From: Phytophthora sp. 'mugwort'
Lineage: Eukaryota; Oomycota; Peronosporomycetes; Peronosporales; Peronosporaceae
Assembly (NCBI GenBank): GCA_033558025.1
Contig: JAUCEF010000006.1
Span: 4,340,001-4,404,000 of the forward strand
DNA length: 64,000 nt
Direction of reading: 5' to 3'
A program made the position numbers and the translations under genes. Below, one piece after another: positions 1 through 11,261 of the stretch. The notes beneath the pieces are model-generated. The model ran no database searches, was not told where the DNA came from, and saw nothing but the letters and a program-made list of their open reading frames with translations. The stretch's first letter is position 1. The number at the start of each line of letters is the position of its first letter.

Positions 1-50
1 GTCTGGACCAAGCCAAGTGCACCCGCTTCAATTCTCTATCGCATTTTAGC

Positions 51-66
51 GCTGATTCACTTTGCA
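51..66 (+). promoter_or_regulatory. Oomycete-type initiator (Inr) before the zinc-finger gene
   Basis: The stretch GCTGATTCACTTTGCA lies 10-25 bases before the ATG at 76. It resembles the oomycete Inr consensus (GCTCATTYYNCAWTTT), which normally sits very close to the start codon, but has one mismatch in the core and imperfect spacing. It supports a short 5' UTR and the choice of the ATG at 76. This is a motif match by eye only. Confidence 0.35.
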
Positions 67-75
67 ACTTCCGCG

Positions 76-1374
76 ATGCTGGTCATGCATGACGACACAT
101 CAGCCTCGAGCTCTGCAAGCGCAGCACTACCGGCGCTGATCAAGCGCGAGGACTCACGCTCGCTCGTGTGGCAGCAGGAGACGCCCAAGTACCCGCCGGA
201 CCCGACGCTGGCGTTGCCGCATCCGCCACCCAAGTCGCCGCCGCCCAAGAAAACCAGCATCAAGCAGGTGTTCATCTGTACTGAGGTGCACTGCGGCAAG
301 CAGTTCCCACGGTCGTTCGCCCTAAGACGCCACATGCGCATCCACACGGGCACTAAGCCCTACGGATGCGATTACGAGGGCTGTATTCAGCGATTCAACA
401 CGTCGGGCAACCTAAGTCGCCACAAGCGCATCCACAGCGGCGAAAGACCGTACCCGTGCATCTTTAAAACTTGCGGCAAGCGCTTTAACACGAGCACGAA
501 GCTCAAGAGACACATGCGCATCCACTTTCCCGAGGGTCATAACCTGTTCCGGTGTATTGGCCAGAACTGCACGTGGAGCTGCGACAACTACAAGGAATTC
601 GCGCAGCACCAGAAACTGCACCACAACATCATCGTAGGTGCACAGCAGGAGCACGCCTACTCCCGGCAGCAACAAGAACATGAGCAAGACGCCGCCGCCG
701 TTGCTGCGGTGAATGGGTCGGCCGAGAAGGACAACGTCTACTTCTCCACCGCTGACACCGCGGGCGAGTACTCGACCGAAAACCTCCCATACGGCAACCA
801 CCACGTCTCCGCTGCGCCAACTGGCAGCTTTCTGTACGCCAGCAGCTTCGACAAGCCCAAGAGCAGCGTGCTAGCGCCAGCTTCCGTACGGTGTAAGCTC
901 ATGGGGCCGCCGGCCTTCTTTGGCCCGAGCGACACCTTCGGCAGCAGTCTTCCGACGATGCTGATCAAAGATCAGAGCAAAAAGGCGTCGGATCTGGATC
1001 ATCTGTACGGGTCGGACCAACGCCGGATGAAACCGAGCAGTTCCTTCCCCTCCGTTCAGTACTCGAGCACCGGGGGCTCGTTTTCAATCAGCACCGACTG
1101 TGCCTTTAATCGCCCTAGCTTTACCACCAACAGCAGCCACTTCGTACCACTCCGACCCGAAGAAGAACGAGGAGGAGGCCATGAGCACCAACAGCAACAT
1201 CAAATGCTGCCACCCCCAGGCAATCGCAATCACGTGCTTCGGCCGCCCCCGCAAAGCAACGACGATAGCAAGTACGGTGGGTTTTCCATGCCTCCACCGA
1301 TGAACCCAGCTGCGGCCGAGTTCACGGGGGAGGAACTCAACGTGGTGCTGCAGCTCATGAACGAGAACTACTGA
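76..1374 (+). CDS. C2H2 zinc-finger protein, likely transcription factor
   Basis: A 432-residue intact ORF. Residues about 66-165 hold three canonical TFIIIA-type C2H2 fingers (for example FALRRHMRIH and NLSRHKRIH), joined by linkers of the TGTKP and SGERP type. A fourth, divergent finger (CIGQNCTW...HQKLHH) follows at about 170-191. The N-terminus is Pro/Lys-rich. The C-terminal half is Ser/Gln/Pro-rich low complexity, as expected of a regulatory or activation region. Three tandem fingers with consensus linkers imply sequence-specific DNA binding in the nucleus; the target is unknown. No intron is needed. A second in-frame ATG lies four codons downstream (residue 5), so the exact start is uncertain. 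Convergent with the next gene. Confidence 0.85.
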   Translation: MLVMHDDTSASSSASAALPALIKREDSRSLVWQQETPKYPPDPTLALPHPPPKSPPPKKTSIKQVFICTEVHCGKQFPRSFALRRHMRIHTGTKPYGCDYEGCIQRFNTSGNLSRHKRIHSGERPYPCIFKTCGKRFNTSTKLKRHMRIHFPEGHNLFRCIGQNCTWSCDNYKEFAQHQKLHHNIIVGAQQEHAYSRQQQEHEQDAAAVAAVNGSAEKDNVYFSTADTAGEYSTENLPYGNHHVSAAPTGSFLYASSFDKPKSSVLAPASVRCKLMGPPAFFGPSDTFGSSLPTMLIKDQSKKASDLDHLYGSDQRRMKPSSSFPSVQYSSTGGSFSISTDCAFNRPSFTTNSSHFVPLRPEEERGGGHEHQQQHQMLPPPGNRNHVLRPPPQSNDDSKYGGFSMPPPMNPAAAEFTGEELNVVLQLMNENY

Positions 1375-1744
1375 AGAGCTGCTAGAAGCGCGAGCCGATC
1401 AAGTGGTGAACGGCTCGCAGGGTGGAGGTGAAGTGGGCTTAGTTATTGTGATTGTTTCTAGTACTTTGACAAACTTGTAGAAAAGAGATAGCGTGAAGAG
1501 CACTGTGCGCTTGCTATTTGTCTGGGAAGTGACTAAGACAGTAAGATCACGTCGTGCTTTGTTGTATTAAGCTTAGCCGGCCGTGGGGATTGTAGTGATG
1601 CTGTCGTCGTTTCACGCGTATTTTTCGCAGGGAGATGAAGAGAACGTGACGCAGAACTTGTGCACTTGTGTTACTTCGGGCAATACATATATTCACTGCA
1701 CGCGCTGCACAGCTGGCCATACCGCAGCACGTTAACGTCGATAC
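1375..1744. other. Short intergenic region between convergent genes
   Basis: About 370 bp of 3' flank shared by the plus-strand zinc-finger gene and the minus-strand gene ending at 1745. It is more AT-rich than the flanking coding sequence and presumably holds both 3' UTRs. No ORF, RNA gene or repeat was recognised. Confidence 0.5.
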
Positions 1745-2544
1745 TTACAGCTCCCATACAGTCTCGTCATTCTCGTCGTCACTAGTTCCTGAGCCTTCTT
1801 CTGGCCCATAGCTAAACATCTCCTTGGGACGATTGACGCCCACGTCATCGTGTTTGTTGATGCTACTTGTCGACTGCACGGAGCGCATGACGCTTGGGTT
1901 CTTGACGCCTCTCTTGAGGTCGTGACCGCTGCTTGTAATACCGGCGCGCTGCAGTCGGTCCCTCCGGCTAGTGCTTGGGCGTTCCGGCGAAGCTTCGCGC
2001 CTCGGTTCCCGTCTTGTGGAGCTCCGCGGAGGTCGAACGTCGGAACGTCGATGCAGATGGTGCCGAGTGCTGGACGTCGACGTCCCGGACGGAGCACTGA
2101 GAGGTGGCAGCGCTTCGCTGCGTCGGCTTCTGTGCTCCTTTGAGCTGGAGCCAGAGGGGTGTGAGGTTGTGGACGGTTGCAAGAGCGACAGATGCGCAGA
2201 CGTGCGGTGCATCTTCCGGAGTGCATTCCAGAGTGGTCGCGTCTTGGAGGCGTCGGGTGTCACTTGGCTGCTTCGTGGTCAATGAGAGAAAAAACACATG
2301 ACTTAAAATGAGTCCAAGTACCACAGACAGCCAGATGGCATTGCCTTAGCAACATCATTCACCAGGCGGAGAAGACGTACGAGGCGGCGCTGGCGTAAAG
2401 CGGGTCGGCGTCGCCCTCGGCCTCCTGGAAGCAGACGCAGCGCGACATGAGCTTGCGGCAGTTCTGGCACTTGCCGTCCCAATGGAGCGGCGAGCTGGAG
2501 AGCATAATGCCAGCACTGGTAGGCGACTCGGTGGGCTGCCCCAT
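1745..2544 (-). CDS. Hypothetical protein, two exons, Cys cluster then Ser/Arg-rich tail
   Basis: Exon 1 is 2363-2544 and starts with MGQPTESPTSAG; exon 2 is 1745-2267. The intron 2268-2362 (95 bp) begins GTGAAT and ends in a pyrimidine-rich stretch before GCAG, and the frame is kept across the junction. The product is about 234 residues. Exon 1 carries a compact Cys cluster (CQNCRKLMSRCVC) that could bind a metal. Exon 2 is basic and Ser/Arg-rich with an acidic C-terminus (DDENDETVWEL). No family was recognised. A splice site three bases upstream would also stay in frame, so the acceptor is uncertain. The gene converges on the zinc-finger gene. Confidence 0.5.
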
Positions 2545-3684
2545 AGCGACCGCGATGATAGAGGTAGGCGCTCTGTAAAGAATATTCGCAACTAACGACG
2601 AGCGGGCACGCAGTCATGGCGATGGACGCATAGGCGTGGCGGCGACATCAAGCGACAAACTGACAAAACGCATAACCTTCGTTAGAACAAACGGTTTCGA
2701 TGATTTGTTGTTAATTGTTTTAGCTTATGAAAAGGAATAGAACTGTAAACTTGCTACATCCGCTATGCACAATCGGCTCAACATCTCGACGGGTCGCACA
2801 TGTTGAGCACCAAACGCCATCTTCCTCCCGAGCTCTACTGTATTTTTTTACTTCCGTTAGGATATTCTCGGCGGAAGGTAGGTCAAAGGAGGCATCGCCA
2901 GCATACTCAGCAACGGAAATGACGGAAGTTGTCGAAAATCAAATCGCGCAGACTGCGGCAGAGACCATAGGACGACGTAGAGTTTATGAGGTTATTCGCT
3001 GTCCGGAGGTTTTGTCTGGCTGTGGAGATCACGGAACAGAGTTGAGGTGGTCAGACGCGCCGGAGCCCGCTTTGAGGTTGCAACGCCAAATAAGCGGACC
3101 AGTAGGCAGCTGAACGAGAGGGTGCCACATTTCTAGCGAAAGTGTTAGCGGCCCTACAAATGTGGGGCTGACTTTGGAACCGACTCGCGCTCGCCATTTC
3201 GACTCGACAGTCGAAGTTTCGAAGCTCAGCTCAGCCACAGATCACGGATAATGTAGGTGACTGGGTCAGCGGTTAGAGCGTTTTACGTACCCTACTACGT
3301 AGTATTAGATGACATCAAGGAGGAAAGTCCTGCACACGAGGCTTCAACAAGCAAGCAGGCGCTGCCCTTGCTCCTTCCACGGCCGCTCTTTGAGCGTGTT
3401 CTCGCGGCCAATAACCATCCAGTATGGGGAAATTTCAACGCGCGTAAAATAAAGCACGCAATACATGTAGTCGTCCGTGGTATTGAAGCAGAAGACGCTC
3501 GTCCTTCGCATTAGAGTTGCTGTCGTTGAAGATGCCTCTAAAGCTCGTCGACCCACTATAAACAGTTAACGAGCATGATATGGTGTAGCACACCCAAAAT
3601 TCTGCTTTCACCAAATGAAACGCCTTCTCCACCCGCCAGTAGCCAACCGCGAGCCAGAAGCGCCAAGCAGACCCGACGACCGCC
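2545..3684. other. Intergenic region between divergent genes
   Basis: About 1.1 kb between the minus-strand hypothetical gene and plus-strand UPF1, so it must hold both promoters. Several small ORFs exist here (such as 2727-3113 and 3257-3514) but none has recognisable domains or convincing codon use. No repeat or RNA gene was seen. Confidence 0.5.
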
Positions 3685-6600
3685 ATGAGCGGTTCCTTCG
3701 GCTTCAGCGCGTACGACGACTTCCTGCAGACGCAGCCAGCGCAGTCGCAGGCGTCACAGAGCTTCCCCCTCACCCAGGCGTCTCAGTCGCAGTACGCATT
3801 CGTGGACCCGTCCGAGCCGGGCGACGCTGGCAGCGCGGACGCCTTTTACGGCCAATACCAGACGCCCGTGGGCAGTGGGACGTCGTTTTTCGACCAATCA
3901 GCAACCGCTGATGACGTGGCCAGCACCTTCCAGAGCCAGCTAGACGACGCCAGCCTCGCCGGGGACTTCCAGAGCCTCACGTTCGACGAGACGGGCGACG
4001 AGGATGCTCTGGACTATACGGCCAGAGAGCTACCCAAACATGCTTGCGCCTACTGCGGTCTACACGATCCAGCGTCGGTGGTCAAGTGCGTGACTACGGA
4101 CAAATGGTTCTGTAACTCGAGAGGTAACACGAGCGGCTCGCACATCATCCAGCACCTAGTTCGAAGCAAGAACAAGGAGGTGTCGCTGCACCCAGAGTCC
4201 CCACTGGGCGAGACGGTGCTGGAGTGTTACAATTGCGGCTGTCGCAATGCATTCCTACTGGGTTTCATCCCAGCCAAGCAGGACTCGGTGGTCGTGCTGC
4301 TCTGCCGAGACCCGTGTCTGCAGATGAACGCGCTGAAAGACATGAGCTGGGATATGTCTCAATGGTTGCCCATTATTGAGGACAGGAGTTTCTTGCCCTG
4401 GCTCGTGAAGGTGCCCTCGGAACATGAACAGCTACGTGCGAGACAGATTACGTCGAGTCAGATTGCCAAACTGGAGGAGCTATGGCGTGATAACCCGCTC
4501 GCAACGGTAGAGGATCTGGACAGACCGGGCATTGACGATGAACCGGTGAAAGTTACCCCAACGTATGATGACGGATACCAGTATCAGAATATCTTTGGAC
4601 CGTTGGTGAAAATGGAATCAGATTATGATAAGAAGATGAAGGAATCTCAGACCCAGGAAGGAGTGATGGTGAGGTGGGATACCGGTTTGAACAAGAAGCG
4701 CAACGCAATCTTTACCTGCTCGAGACCAGACACGGACTTGAGACTCGTGCCCGGGGATGAAATCCGGCTACGATTGGGACCCACCGCGAGTATGTTGTAC
4801 GGCAAGGACTGGGAAGGAACTGGCCATGTGCTGAGACTGGAAGAGTCAGAAGTCGCGCTTGAGATGCGCAGTAACAATGTGCCTATGGAGATCACGGACG
4901 GGTATCTAGTGGACTTTGTGTGGAAGTCGACGTCGTTTGACCGCATGCAAGCGGCCATGAAAACGTTTGCTGTGGACGACACGTCGCTGACGGGATACTT
5001 GTACCACAAGATCTTAGGCCACGCCGTGGACGTGCAGCCACTGCGAATCCCGCGCTCTGTTGGTACACACTTTTCGGCCCCTGGACTCCCTGAGTTGAAT
5101 CCGCCGCAAATGGAAGCAGTGAAGGGTGTATTGGAGCAGCCTCTTAGCTTGATTCAGGGCCCTCCAGGTACGGGGAAGACGGTCACATCAGCGTCGATTG
5201 TGTTCCATATGTCGAAGCAGAACATGGGTCAGGTGCTGGTGACGGCGCCTAGTAATATCGCGGTGGATCACCTGACAATGAAGATTAGCGCGACAGGACT
5301 TCGTGTGGTGCGTCTTGCTGCTAAAAGTCGCGAGGCTGTGGCCTCTTCAGTCGAGCACTTGTCACTGCACGCAATGATAAAATCACTTGACTCTCCTGAT
5401 AAGGCAGACCTGCGTAAGCTCATGCAGCTGAAGGATGATCAAGGTGAATTGTCGTCACAGGATGAAAAGCGATTCAAGTCATTAAAGCGTCAGGCAGAGC
5501 GTGAAATTCTACAGGCTGCAGACGTCATTTGTACGACTTGTGTCGGTGCTGGCGACCCGCGTCTGTCGAACTTCCGTTTCCGCCAAGTCTTGATTGACGA
5601 AGCTACTCAAGCTACGGAGCCTGAGTGTCTGATCCCGATTGTTCAGGGAGCTAAGCACGTCGTGATGGTGGGTGACCATCGTCAGCTGGGCCCTGTTGTC
5701 ATGAACAAGAAAGCTGCAAGTGCTGGCTTGAACCAGTCACTTTTCGACCGTCTGCTGCAGCTCAACCACCGCCCGTTCCGCCTGCGTGTGCAGTACCGCA
5801 TGCACCCGTTCCTGTCGGAGTTCCCTTCGAACCAGTTTTACGAAGGCGAGCTGCAGAACGGAGTGTCTGCAAGTGAACGCCAGCTTTCGAGTGTGGACTT
5901 TCCTTGGCCGAATCCTAGCAAGCCTACGTTCTTTTACATTTGTCTGGGCGCTGAAGAGATCAGTTCGTCTGGTACGAGTTACCTGAACCGCACGGAGGCG
6001 AGCAACGTGGAGAAGATTGTCACGGCGTTTCTGAAGGCCGGTGTACTTCCGTCACAGATTGGTGTTGTTACACCATATGAGGGCCAGCGTGCTTACGTTG
6101 TCAGCTACATGCAGCGCAATGGACCTATGCGATCTCAGCTGTACAAGGATGTGGAAGTGGCAAGCGTCGATTCTTTCCAAGGCCGTGAAAAGGATTTGAT
6201 CATTCTTTCGTGCGTGCGTTCGAATGAAAACCAGGGTATTGGATTTTTGAGCGATGAACGCCGTCTCAATGTGGCACTCACGCGTGCCAAGTACGGTGTC
6301 ATCGTTCTGGGTAACCCGCGTGTGCTGGCTAAACAGTCGCTCTGGAATACGCTGCTGAACCACTACCGCGACAACCAGCTGATTGTGGAAGGACCACTGA
6401 ACAACTTGACGCCGTCGCATATGCAATTCCCGCCGCCGAGGCACCCAGGACGTGGGACTCATCGTAATGGCAACGGGCTCAATCGTCAACGTGGCCCGGT
6501 GCCTCCTCTGGACTCGCGCTTTGACCCGCGCTACGACCAGGTTGGAGTTCCTCATCTCGACCCGCTTTCGGCTGGGGGACTGCCTCCGCCAGCACCGCAG

Positions 6601-6849
6601 CACCGAGGAGGTCCCGGTCGCGGACCGAGTAGTTATGTTCCTGGAAGTATGGGCCCACTCACTCAAGATGGCATAACGATGGGTATGGATGGGCCGTTCA
6701 CGCAGGCGGCACAGACGCAGTCTTTCAGCCAAATGTCGAATGACAAGTTTGTGATGTCACAAGACAGTTTCGGATATGAACACGACTTTAAGTCGCAAAA
6801 CCTTCCGATGTCGCAAGATACCCGCGCTCCCGGGAGTGACTTTTACTAA
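3685..6849 (+). CDS. UPF1: UPF1-type RNA helicase (nonsense-mediated mRNA decay)
   Basis: A 1054-residue intact ORF with the full UPF1 layout. The N-terminus is SQ-rich. A Cys/His-rich (CH) domain at about 115-230 ([21 protein letters not shown]) binds UPF2 in known homologues. An SF1 helicase core follows: Walker A GPPGTGKT at 492-499, DEAT at 638-641, [22 protein letters not shown] near 829 and [11 protein letters not shown] near 860. The C-terminal tail is Pro/Gly-rich with several SQ sites, the usual substrates of the SMG1-type kinase. UPF1 is an ATP-dependent 5'-3' RNA helicase acting at terminating ribosomes in the cytoplasm. The start sits in a good context (CCGCCATGA). No lesion or intron was seen. 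Confidence 0.97.
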   Translation: MSGSFGFSAYDDFLQTQPAQSQASQSFPLTQASQSQYAFVDPSEPGDAGSADAFYGQYQTPVGSGTSFFDQSATADDVASTFQSQLDDASLAGDFQSLTFDETGDEDALDYTARELPKHACAYCGLHDPASVVKCVTTDKWFCNSRGNTSGSHIIQHLVRSKNKEVSLHPESPLGETVLECYNCGCRNAFLLGFIPAKQDSVVVLLCRDPCLQMNALKDMSWDMSQWLPIIEDRSFLPWLVKVPSEHEQLRARQITSSQIAKLEELWRDNPLATVEDLDRPGIDDEPVKVTPTYDDGYQYQNIFGPLVKMESDYDKKMKESQTQEGVMVRWDTGLNKKRNAIFTCSRPDTDLRLVPGDEIRLRLGPTASMLYGKDWEGTGHVLRLEESEVALEMRSNNVPMEITDGYLVDFVWKSTSFDRMQAAMKTFAVDDTSLTGYLYHKILGHAVDVQPLRIPRSVGTHFSAPGLPELNPPQMEAVKGVLEQPLSLIQGPPGTGKTVTSASIVFHMSKQNMGQVLVTAPSNIAVDHLTMKISATGLRVVRLAAKSREAVASSVEHLSLHAMIKSLDSPDKADLRKLMQLKDDQGELSSQDEKRFKSLKRQAEREILQAADVICTTCVGAGDPRLSNFRFRQVLIDEATQATEPECLIPIVQGAKHVVMVGDHRQLGPVVMNKKAASAGLNQSLFDRLLQLNHRPFRLRVQYRMHPFLSEFPSNQFYEGELQNGVSASERQLSSVDFPWPNPSKPTFFYICLGAEEISSSGTSYLNRTEASNVEKIVTAFLKAGVLPSQIGVVTPYEGQRAYVVSYMQRNGPMRSQLYKDVEVASVDSFQGREKDLIILSCVRSNENQGIGFLSDERRLNVALTRAKYGVIVLGNPRVLAKQSLWNTLLNHYRDNQLIVEGPLNNLTPSHMQFPPPRHPGRGTHRNGNGLNRQRGPVPPLDSRFDPRYDQVGVPHLDPLSAGGLPPPAPQHRGGPGRGPSSYVPGSMGPLTQDGITMGMDGPFTQAAQTQSFSQMSNDKFVMSQDSFGYEHDFKSQNLPMSQDTRAPGSDFY

Positions 6850-7448
6850 GACGAGGATTTGACGCAAGGCAACGATCGATATCGAAGTGGTGTCGACCCG
6901 AGACGTCCTCATAGTGAGCAGTGCAGGGATGAAGAAAACTCTTCGTCTGGAATGTTGGTGTCACTCACCAATATGGCAACAGTGTGTGAGCTAGCGCTTA
7001 AGTACTCAGTATTCTTGTTGCCCGATGGTTGCTGGATTATAGCTGTGGGCGGATGGAGCGCCCCGAAAGCTGCTTTAGTGCAAGGCGTCCCGATCGACGA
7101 AGGAATAGGCGGAAAAAAGAGCTCGCAGGACTGACGTGGACCAGTTATTCATGTGATGGAGCAAACTCGAGCATCAAGCAAAATACTCATGTATATCCTG
7201 CATCAAGAAGAGCAACGTCACGCGAGACTAAATAACAAGGTAGCGAAAAGGAGGAGAAAAGAGAGAAAGTTTGGAGCTTGATGGCAGAAGCTCTAGCTCA
7301 GGATCAACCAGTGTTCTTAGCAACCGCTTGACTTCAATTGGATGCTCGCTTTCGTCCCGATGTGACCGTTTTTGACGCGGCTGTTTCTCGTCTTTTTTTG
7401 GAGGGATGCAAGACGACTTGTTTTTATTTTTCATGTACTGTATTTATT
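6850..7448. other. Intergenic region after UPF1
   Basis: About 600 bp containing the UPF1 3' UTR and the promoter of the next gene. Small ORFs (6859-7134, 7338-7619) show no recognisable domain. Nothing else was recognised. Confidence 0.4.
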
Positions 7449-7463
7449 GCTCAGTTTCGTTCC
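7449..7463 (+). promoter_or_regulatory. Inr-like element before the GRAM-domain gene
   Basis: GCTCAGTTTCGTTCC lies 21-35 bases before the ATG at 7484 and resembles the oomycete Inr (GCTCATTYYNCAWTTT) at its 5' half. It fits the short 5' UTR usual in oomycetes and supports the start chosen for the gene. Confidence 0.35.
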
Positions 7464-7483
7464 CGCAAGCTCACAACGCTACC

Positions 7484-8306
7484 ATGTCCTTTAAGCCGGA
7501 GCTGTTCGAGGATGAAGAGGGCAAGAAGCTGCCATTGGCAAATGAAAACGAGCTTTTTATCCTGCAACGTGCGAAGATCACCTTCCAGTGCAAGACGCCA
7601 GAGTACGTTGTGGCGTTAGTGCTTAATAAGTTCAAACATTTGCAGAGTGAGAACTGAACATTGGTTTCATTTTTTGCGTTCGTAGCCACGCTGTGTTCAA
7701 AGGCAAAGGCCGCATCTACTGCACTACGCAGCGCATCATCTTTGTTGCCGAAAAGGGTATTACGCAGAATGGGTGCTACTTTGAAGCATTCGTACGTACT
7801 CCTCTCGTTATTTTCGATACAAAACATTTCTCACCACCCATGCACATAGGAAATTCCACTAGTCAAGATGACCCATGAAAAATTCAACCAGCCGATCTTT
7901 GGCGCCTGCAGCATTTCGGGTCTTGCTGCTGCTGTAAGAAGCTCTCGTTGATCGAATCAGGTGCACAGTTTGACTAAAATGAGGTCTGTCGGCTGTCGGT
8001 TTGTAGAGCGGGGATAGTGAAGATGGCGGCAATTTCGCGTGGAAGATCACGTTCGCGAATGGTGGCACGGGCGTCGTCTTGCCTGTGTTTCTGCGATTGA
8101 TGGAGAAGCGCAAGAAGAAAGGTACGATCGCTCATTTGACTAATTTTTCCTACAAACTCGAAATCTCTAACGCTGTGACTTCTTAAGAGGAGATCGATAT
8201 GAACTTTGTGCACAGCCAGAAAAAGGCTTTTGTTGACCCGAACGATCCCACCGTGATTTACATCGCGCAGCCTATCAAGCCTGCTGCCGCCGTTCAGAGT
8301 AACTAA
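7484..8306 (+). CDS. WBP2-like GRAM-domain protein, five exons
   Basis: Exons read by eye: 7484-7602, 7686-7791, 7850-7933, 8007-8121 and 8188-8306. All introns start GT, end AG, are 58-83 bp long, and keep frame, giving about 180 residues. The start is MSFKPELFEDEEG. The core matches the WW-domain-binding protein 2 / GRAM (PH-like) fold: FILQRAKITF, then KGRIYCTTQRIIFV, then EKFNQPIFG, then NFAWKITF. Homologues bind phosphoinositides or act as adaptor/coactivator proteins; no PPxY motif was seen in this short version, so WW-partner binding is doubtful. Exon 3/4 boundaries are the least certain. It is the last gene of the housekeeping island before the repeats. Confidence 0.75.
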
Positions 8307-8985
8307 TTGACTCGAGAGTCGCCGTACCAAATTAGCCACAGAAAGCATACTAAGTACCAATCTGCCTTTGTTGTAAGCAATTACCGAAAAAATATCATAA
8401 GCCACCCCACACCATACATACCAGGGTTAAGTTACCGAATTTCAGGCAAAGGCAAGCAAACTTTTCAACCAAACGTACCATTTCTATATGTATGTACTTG
8501 CCCCACTATATTCGGTACTATGCATCGGCCATGTAAATGAGGAAGACCCAGTATAACCTATCAAATACATTTTCAGATCTCTGATCCCCCCCCCCCCCCT
8601 CTCCTTGACAAAGGGCGTTTGCACAGACAAAAGACGTCCGACGGACATGACTTATCCACCTGGATTATCCCCAGCAGCACCCTCGCCATCGGCCCCGCGG
8701 TACCAGTGGTACCGTGTACCACGCCTGGGCGAAAGCGCGACGGCCTACAGAGGCCGAAAGGAGGCGTGTCCTCCAATCGGAGGCGGACCAGGAACGGGCG
8801 GCGCGTGTCCGCCTCGGCAGCTGTAATAAAAATGAGATCAGGAGGCTTATAGGATTGAGAAGAGGACAGGTAAGCCAGATAGATACCAATCGGTTTGACA
8901 TTTGACTCATGTCTTCCCTTAGAAACGGATAAAGTTAACTCTAGCTCTAGACTAGACTTGAACTCCGCGTGACCATGTCACGCGT
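8307..8985. other. Transition from gene island to repeats
   Basis: No convincing gene. A run of 14 C residues lies at 8586-8599. A short near-palindrome (CGGTACCAGTGGTACCG) lies near 8699. The small overlapping ORFs at 8573-8910 have no recognisable content. Confidence 0.4.
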
Positions 8986-9306
8986 TGTGACGGGGCACAC
9001 AACTCCTTGCGCACAGGAAGTGCGACTTCCGGAGAGTATATAAACTCTCAGTGAACGGCAGTTCACTAGTCCCTGGCCTGTGGGACTGTTACCAAATTAG
9101 GTAGAATTAAGACTGAATATATTTATAGGTGACTCCTTTTAATGCGTCTACATACTAACTATTAGTCACCTATAAAGTACCCTAGATGTTATCCTATTGA
9201 GTGGCTCTGAGGTCTGTGTACCATATCTGTGGTACCTACCCATGACGCCATTACCGTCGACGTCATAGTGATGTTTAGCTACATCACTTAGTGTACTTGG
9301 ATATAC
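8986..9306 (-). repeat. LTR of gypsy A (3' LTR, partly truncated)
   Basis: About 320 bp clearly related to the sequence at 45602-45960 (shared blocks such as GTTACCAAATTAGGTAG, GACTGAATATATTTATAG and GTACTTGGATA). It has the TGT/ACA-type terminus at 8986 (plus-strand TGTGACGGGG). Internally it has TATATAAA and an 11-bp inverted repeat (TATAGGTGACT/AGTCACCTATA). The end next to the element body lacks the TGTAACGGG terminus and polypurine tract seen in the related copies, so that side seems deleted. Minus orientation is inferred from gypsy B and gypsy C; the TATA-like box reads on the plus strand, so an antisense promoter is possible. Confidence 0.6.
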
Positions 9307-10369
9307 CTCCAAGTCGAATTACATCGACTTCGCTGCGGTTGGTTTCCGCAGCCGGCTCATTTCCTTTTGACCCGAGCACTTCCGCGTGCTCTTCTTTTCT
9401 TCGGCTTCCACGTCAGCCTCAAGCATGACCAAGACTTGGTCTGGCAGCGGTGCGAAAGCGCCTGCCAAGCCTGTTACTTTCAAGCAGCAGGCTAAGAGCT
9501 AAGCCGTCCGGCAAAGCCTCTGCCGCTAAGGGATCCACCAAGGTGACTACGATGACCCCCAAGGCACCTGAACCGCCTGAGGAGGCCCATGAGCTCCTCG
9601 AGGTCTATGAGGAGGACTCGGACAAGTCTCCCATGTCCTGGGGAGATAACGAAATCCCGCTCGTCAAGGGGTCTGATGGCGACCCGAGCCAGTCGGACTC
9701 GCTTGAGTCCCGTACCCCGCTGGCTAGCCATAACAGCGACGATGGCGACGAGCCGAAGATGCCCGAGCGCCAGGGAAGCCCTCGCTCACCCAAGGAGGAC
9801 GAAGAGAAACCTCGTTCTCCGGTCACGAACTTGACGCTCGCTGAGGCAACTACCCGCGTCAGGGCTGCTAAGGCTGCAGCAGCCTCGGAAGTCATCCATA
9901 GCGTGCGGGCCGCTTCCGGTCTCCGATCCGTGAAGGGTATGGGACCATCACTTTCACGAACAAGGGCCTTTTCAGCTCTTCTTCCGTTGAGGAAGAAGAG
10001 GGCCAAGTCGGCCGAGAGATCTCCAACGATCTCGTCGGGCAGCAGTCGGAGTATCAGGCTGCTCGACATAAGGGAGTGCGGGCCCCGGCGACCCGGTCGC
10101 CTGTGAAGTACTCTTCACCTGTTCGTGGGGAACCGCCTTACGCTCCCGGGTTTTTCCCTCCTGAGGAGTCCCACGGAGCCGGCGCCTACATGGGTCAGCT
10201 CCCCCAGTCGCCTCGCGTGCTTCTTGGCGGGCACTCATCTCGGGGCGCTTATGAGCGCCACCTGGTGGCCAAACAGCCCCTGCTCCAGAACGTGAGCATC
10301 GCTCGGTGCGTGCTCCTGGCAACGCACAACACTCTCTCAAGGAGTTCACGAGCCGCGTACATTCATTCC

Positions 10370-10640
10370 GAATCGGAGAAGAGAAGCGCAATAACCATCA
10401 AGCTAAGTACGATCCGAGAAGAAAGATTCAATGTGATTGCGGCTCGACATACAGTCGATACAATAAGGGTAAGCATGATATGACCAAGAAGCACCAAGCT
10501 TATTTAGCTCAAAGTGAATAAATATCCGTTAGAGGTCAATATTGTTTTGTATCATTTAGCACTAAATCAGTCAGACCAGAATTATTTTTTTATCCTGATA
10601 GTAAGTATCTATTAGTATATAAAAAAAGAAGCCAGAGCTC
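10370..10640 (+). other. AT-rich segment with CxCG...H...H zinc-finger-like motif
   Basis: An AT-rich patch inside GC-rich retrotransposon DNA. One frame (10306-10521) ends RRKIQCDCGSTYSRYNKGKH followed by DMTKKHQAYLAQSE and a stop. The CxCG-x(n)-H-x(5)-H spacing resembles small zinc-finger modules seen in giant-virus-like and protist hypothetical proteins; that comparison is from memory. About 120 bp of AT-rich noncoding sequence follows. The same segment sits at the same place in copy B (33146-33480), so it predates the split of the two copies. Confidence 0.4.
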
Positions 10641-10883
10641 CGGTCGGGACTGCGAACTGTGTGGGGCTATCCAGCCGTGATACCCCCACACTATGACTCT
10701 TTCCAAGAGGCCGAGGCCGTCTTTTGGAAGTGGGCAGTTACGCGCTGTTCACAAGGACAACTCGGGGTCCCTGGCAGGATCTCACCCTGGAGGCCATTCT
10801 TGACCTCCAAGATCTGCGTATTGAGTTTGCCCGTGTGGTTGGCAAACGGCAGCTCTCTCGAGAACTGCAGAAGCATTCTGCTT

Positions 10884-11261
10884 CTAGCGCTCTGATGAGC
10901 GCCGGTATGGTCTTGGCGCTACGACCCCACCCATTTGGACAAGAAAGCCCGAACTACTTACGAAGCCGTCGCCGATTCTGTGCCCAGATCCGCACAGCTT
11001 TCGGGCAGTGAGCCTGGAGCCGTTCGTACGGCTCCCAGGAGCACTCAGCTTCCGAGTACCCTCTCCAATCACGCGGAGCTGGCGCTTCTCGTGAACGCGC
11101 CGCTCCTGGAGCACACGCTTCACGTAGTAGTGGGTCTCCCCATTACGGTCGAGGAGAGGCGGTGATGCCCTCGAACGTGTACAAGTATGAGGCGCCGCCC
11201 TCCGGTCCGGTTCAGGACCTGGCGTGACGCCTTCGGCTCCACCTCGGGTCATTGAAGACAC
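10884..11261 (-). pseudogene. Chromodomain at the end of gypsy A pol
   Basis: The frame reads LLDRNGETHYYVKRVLQERR and continues into a chromodomain (VHEKRQLRV, then in copy B NWRGYSEAECSWEPYERL). Chromodomains at integrase C-termini direct chromovirus integration to marked chromatin. In this copy a one-base deletion near 11070, relative to copy B, shifts frame just before the conserved WRGY/WEPYERL part, so the domain is broken here but intact in B. Confidence 0.8.

Noticed and set aside
44..47. Calling the effector motif a canonical RXLR
   Set aside because: These are protein residues of the gene at 26920-27906: the motif is RLVR, so only a variant is present. The EER and WY-like repeats carry the call.
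412..804. Minus-strand ORF opposite the zinc-finger gene (and 6052-6732 opposite UPF1)
   Set aside because: Long open shadows caused by GC-rich codon use; no domain, and the plus-strand proteins are certain.
8586..8599. Homopolymer C/G runs (also near 43160 and 54318)
   Set aside because: Simple homopolymers, possibly with sequencing-length error; no sign of function.
9131..9176. Inverted repeat TATAGGTGACT/AGTCACCTATA as an independent MITE
   Set aside because: It lies inside the LTR and is partly present in the second LTR, so it is an LTR feature.
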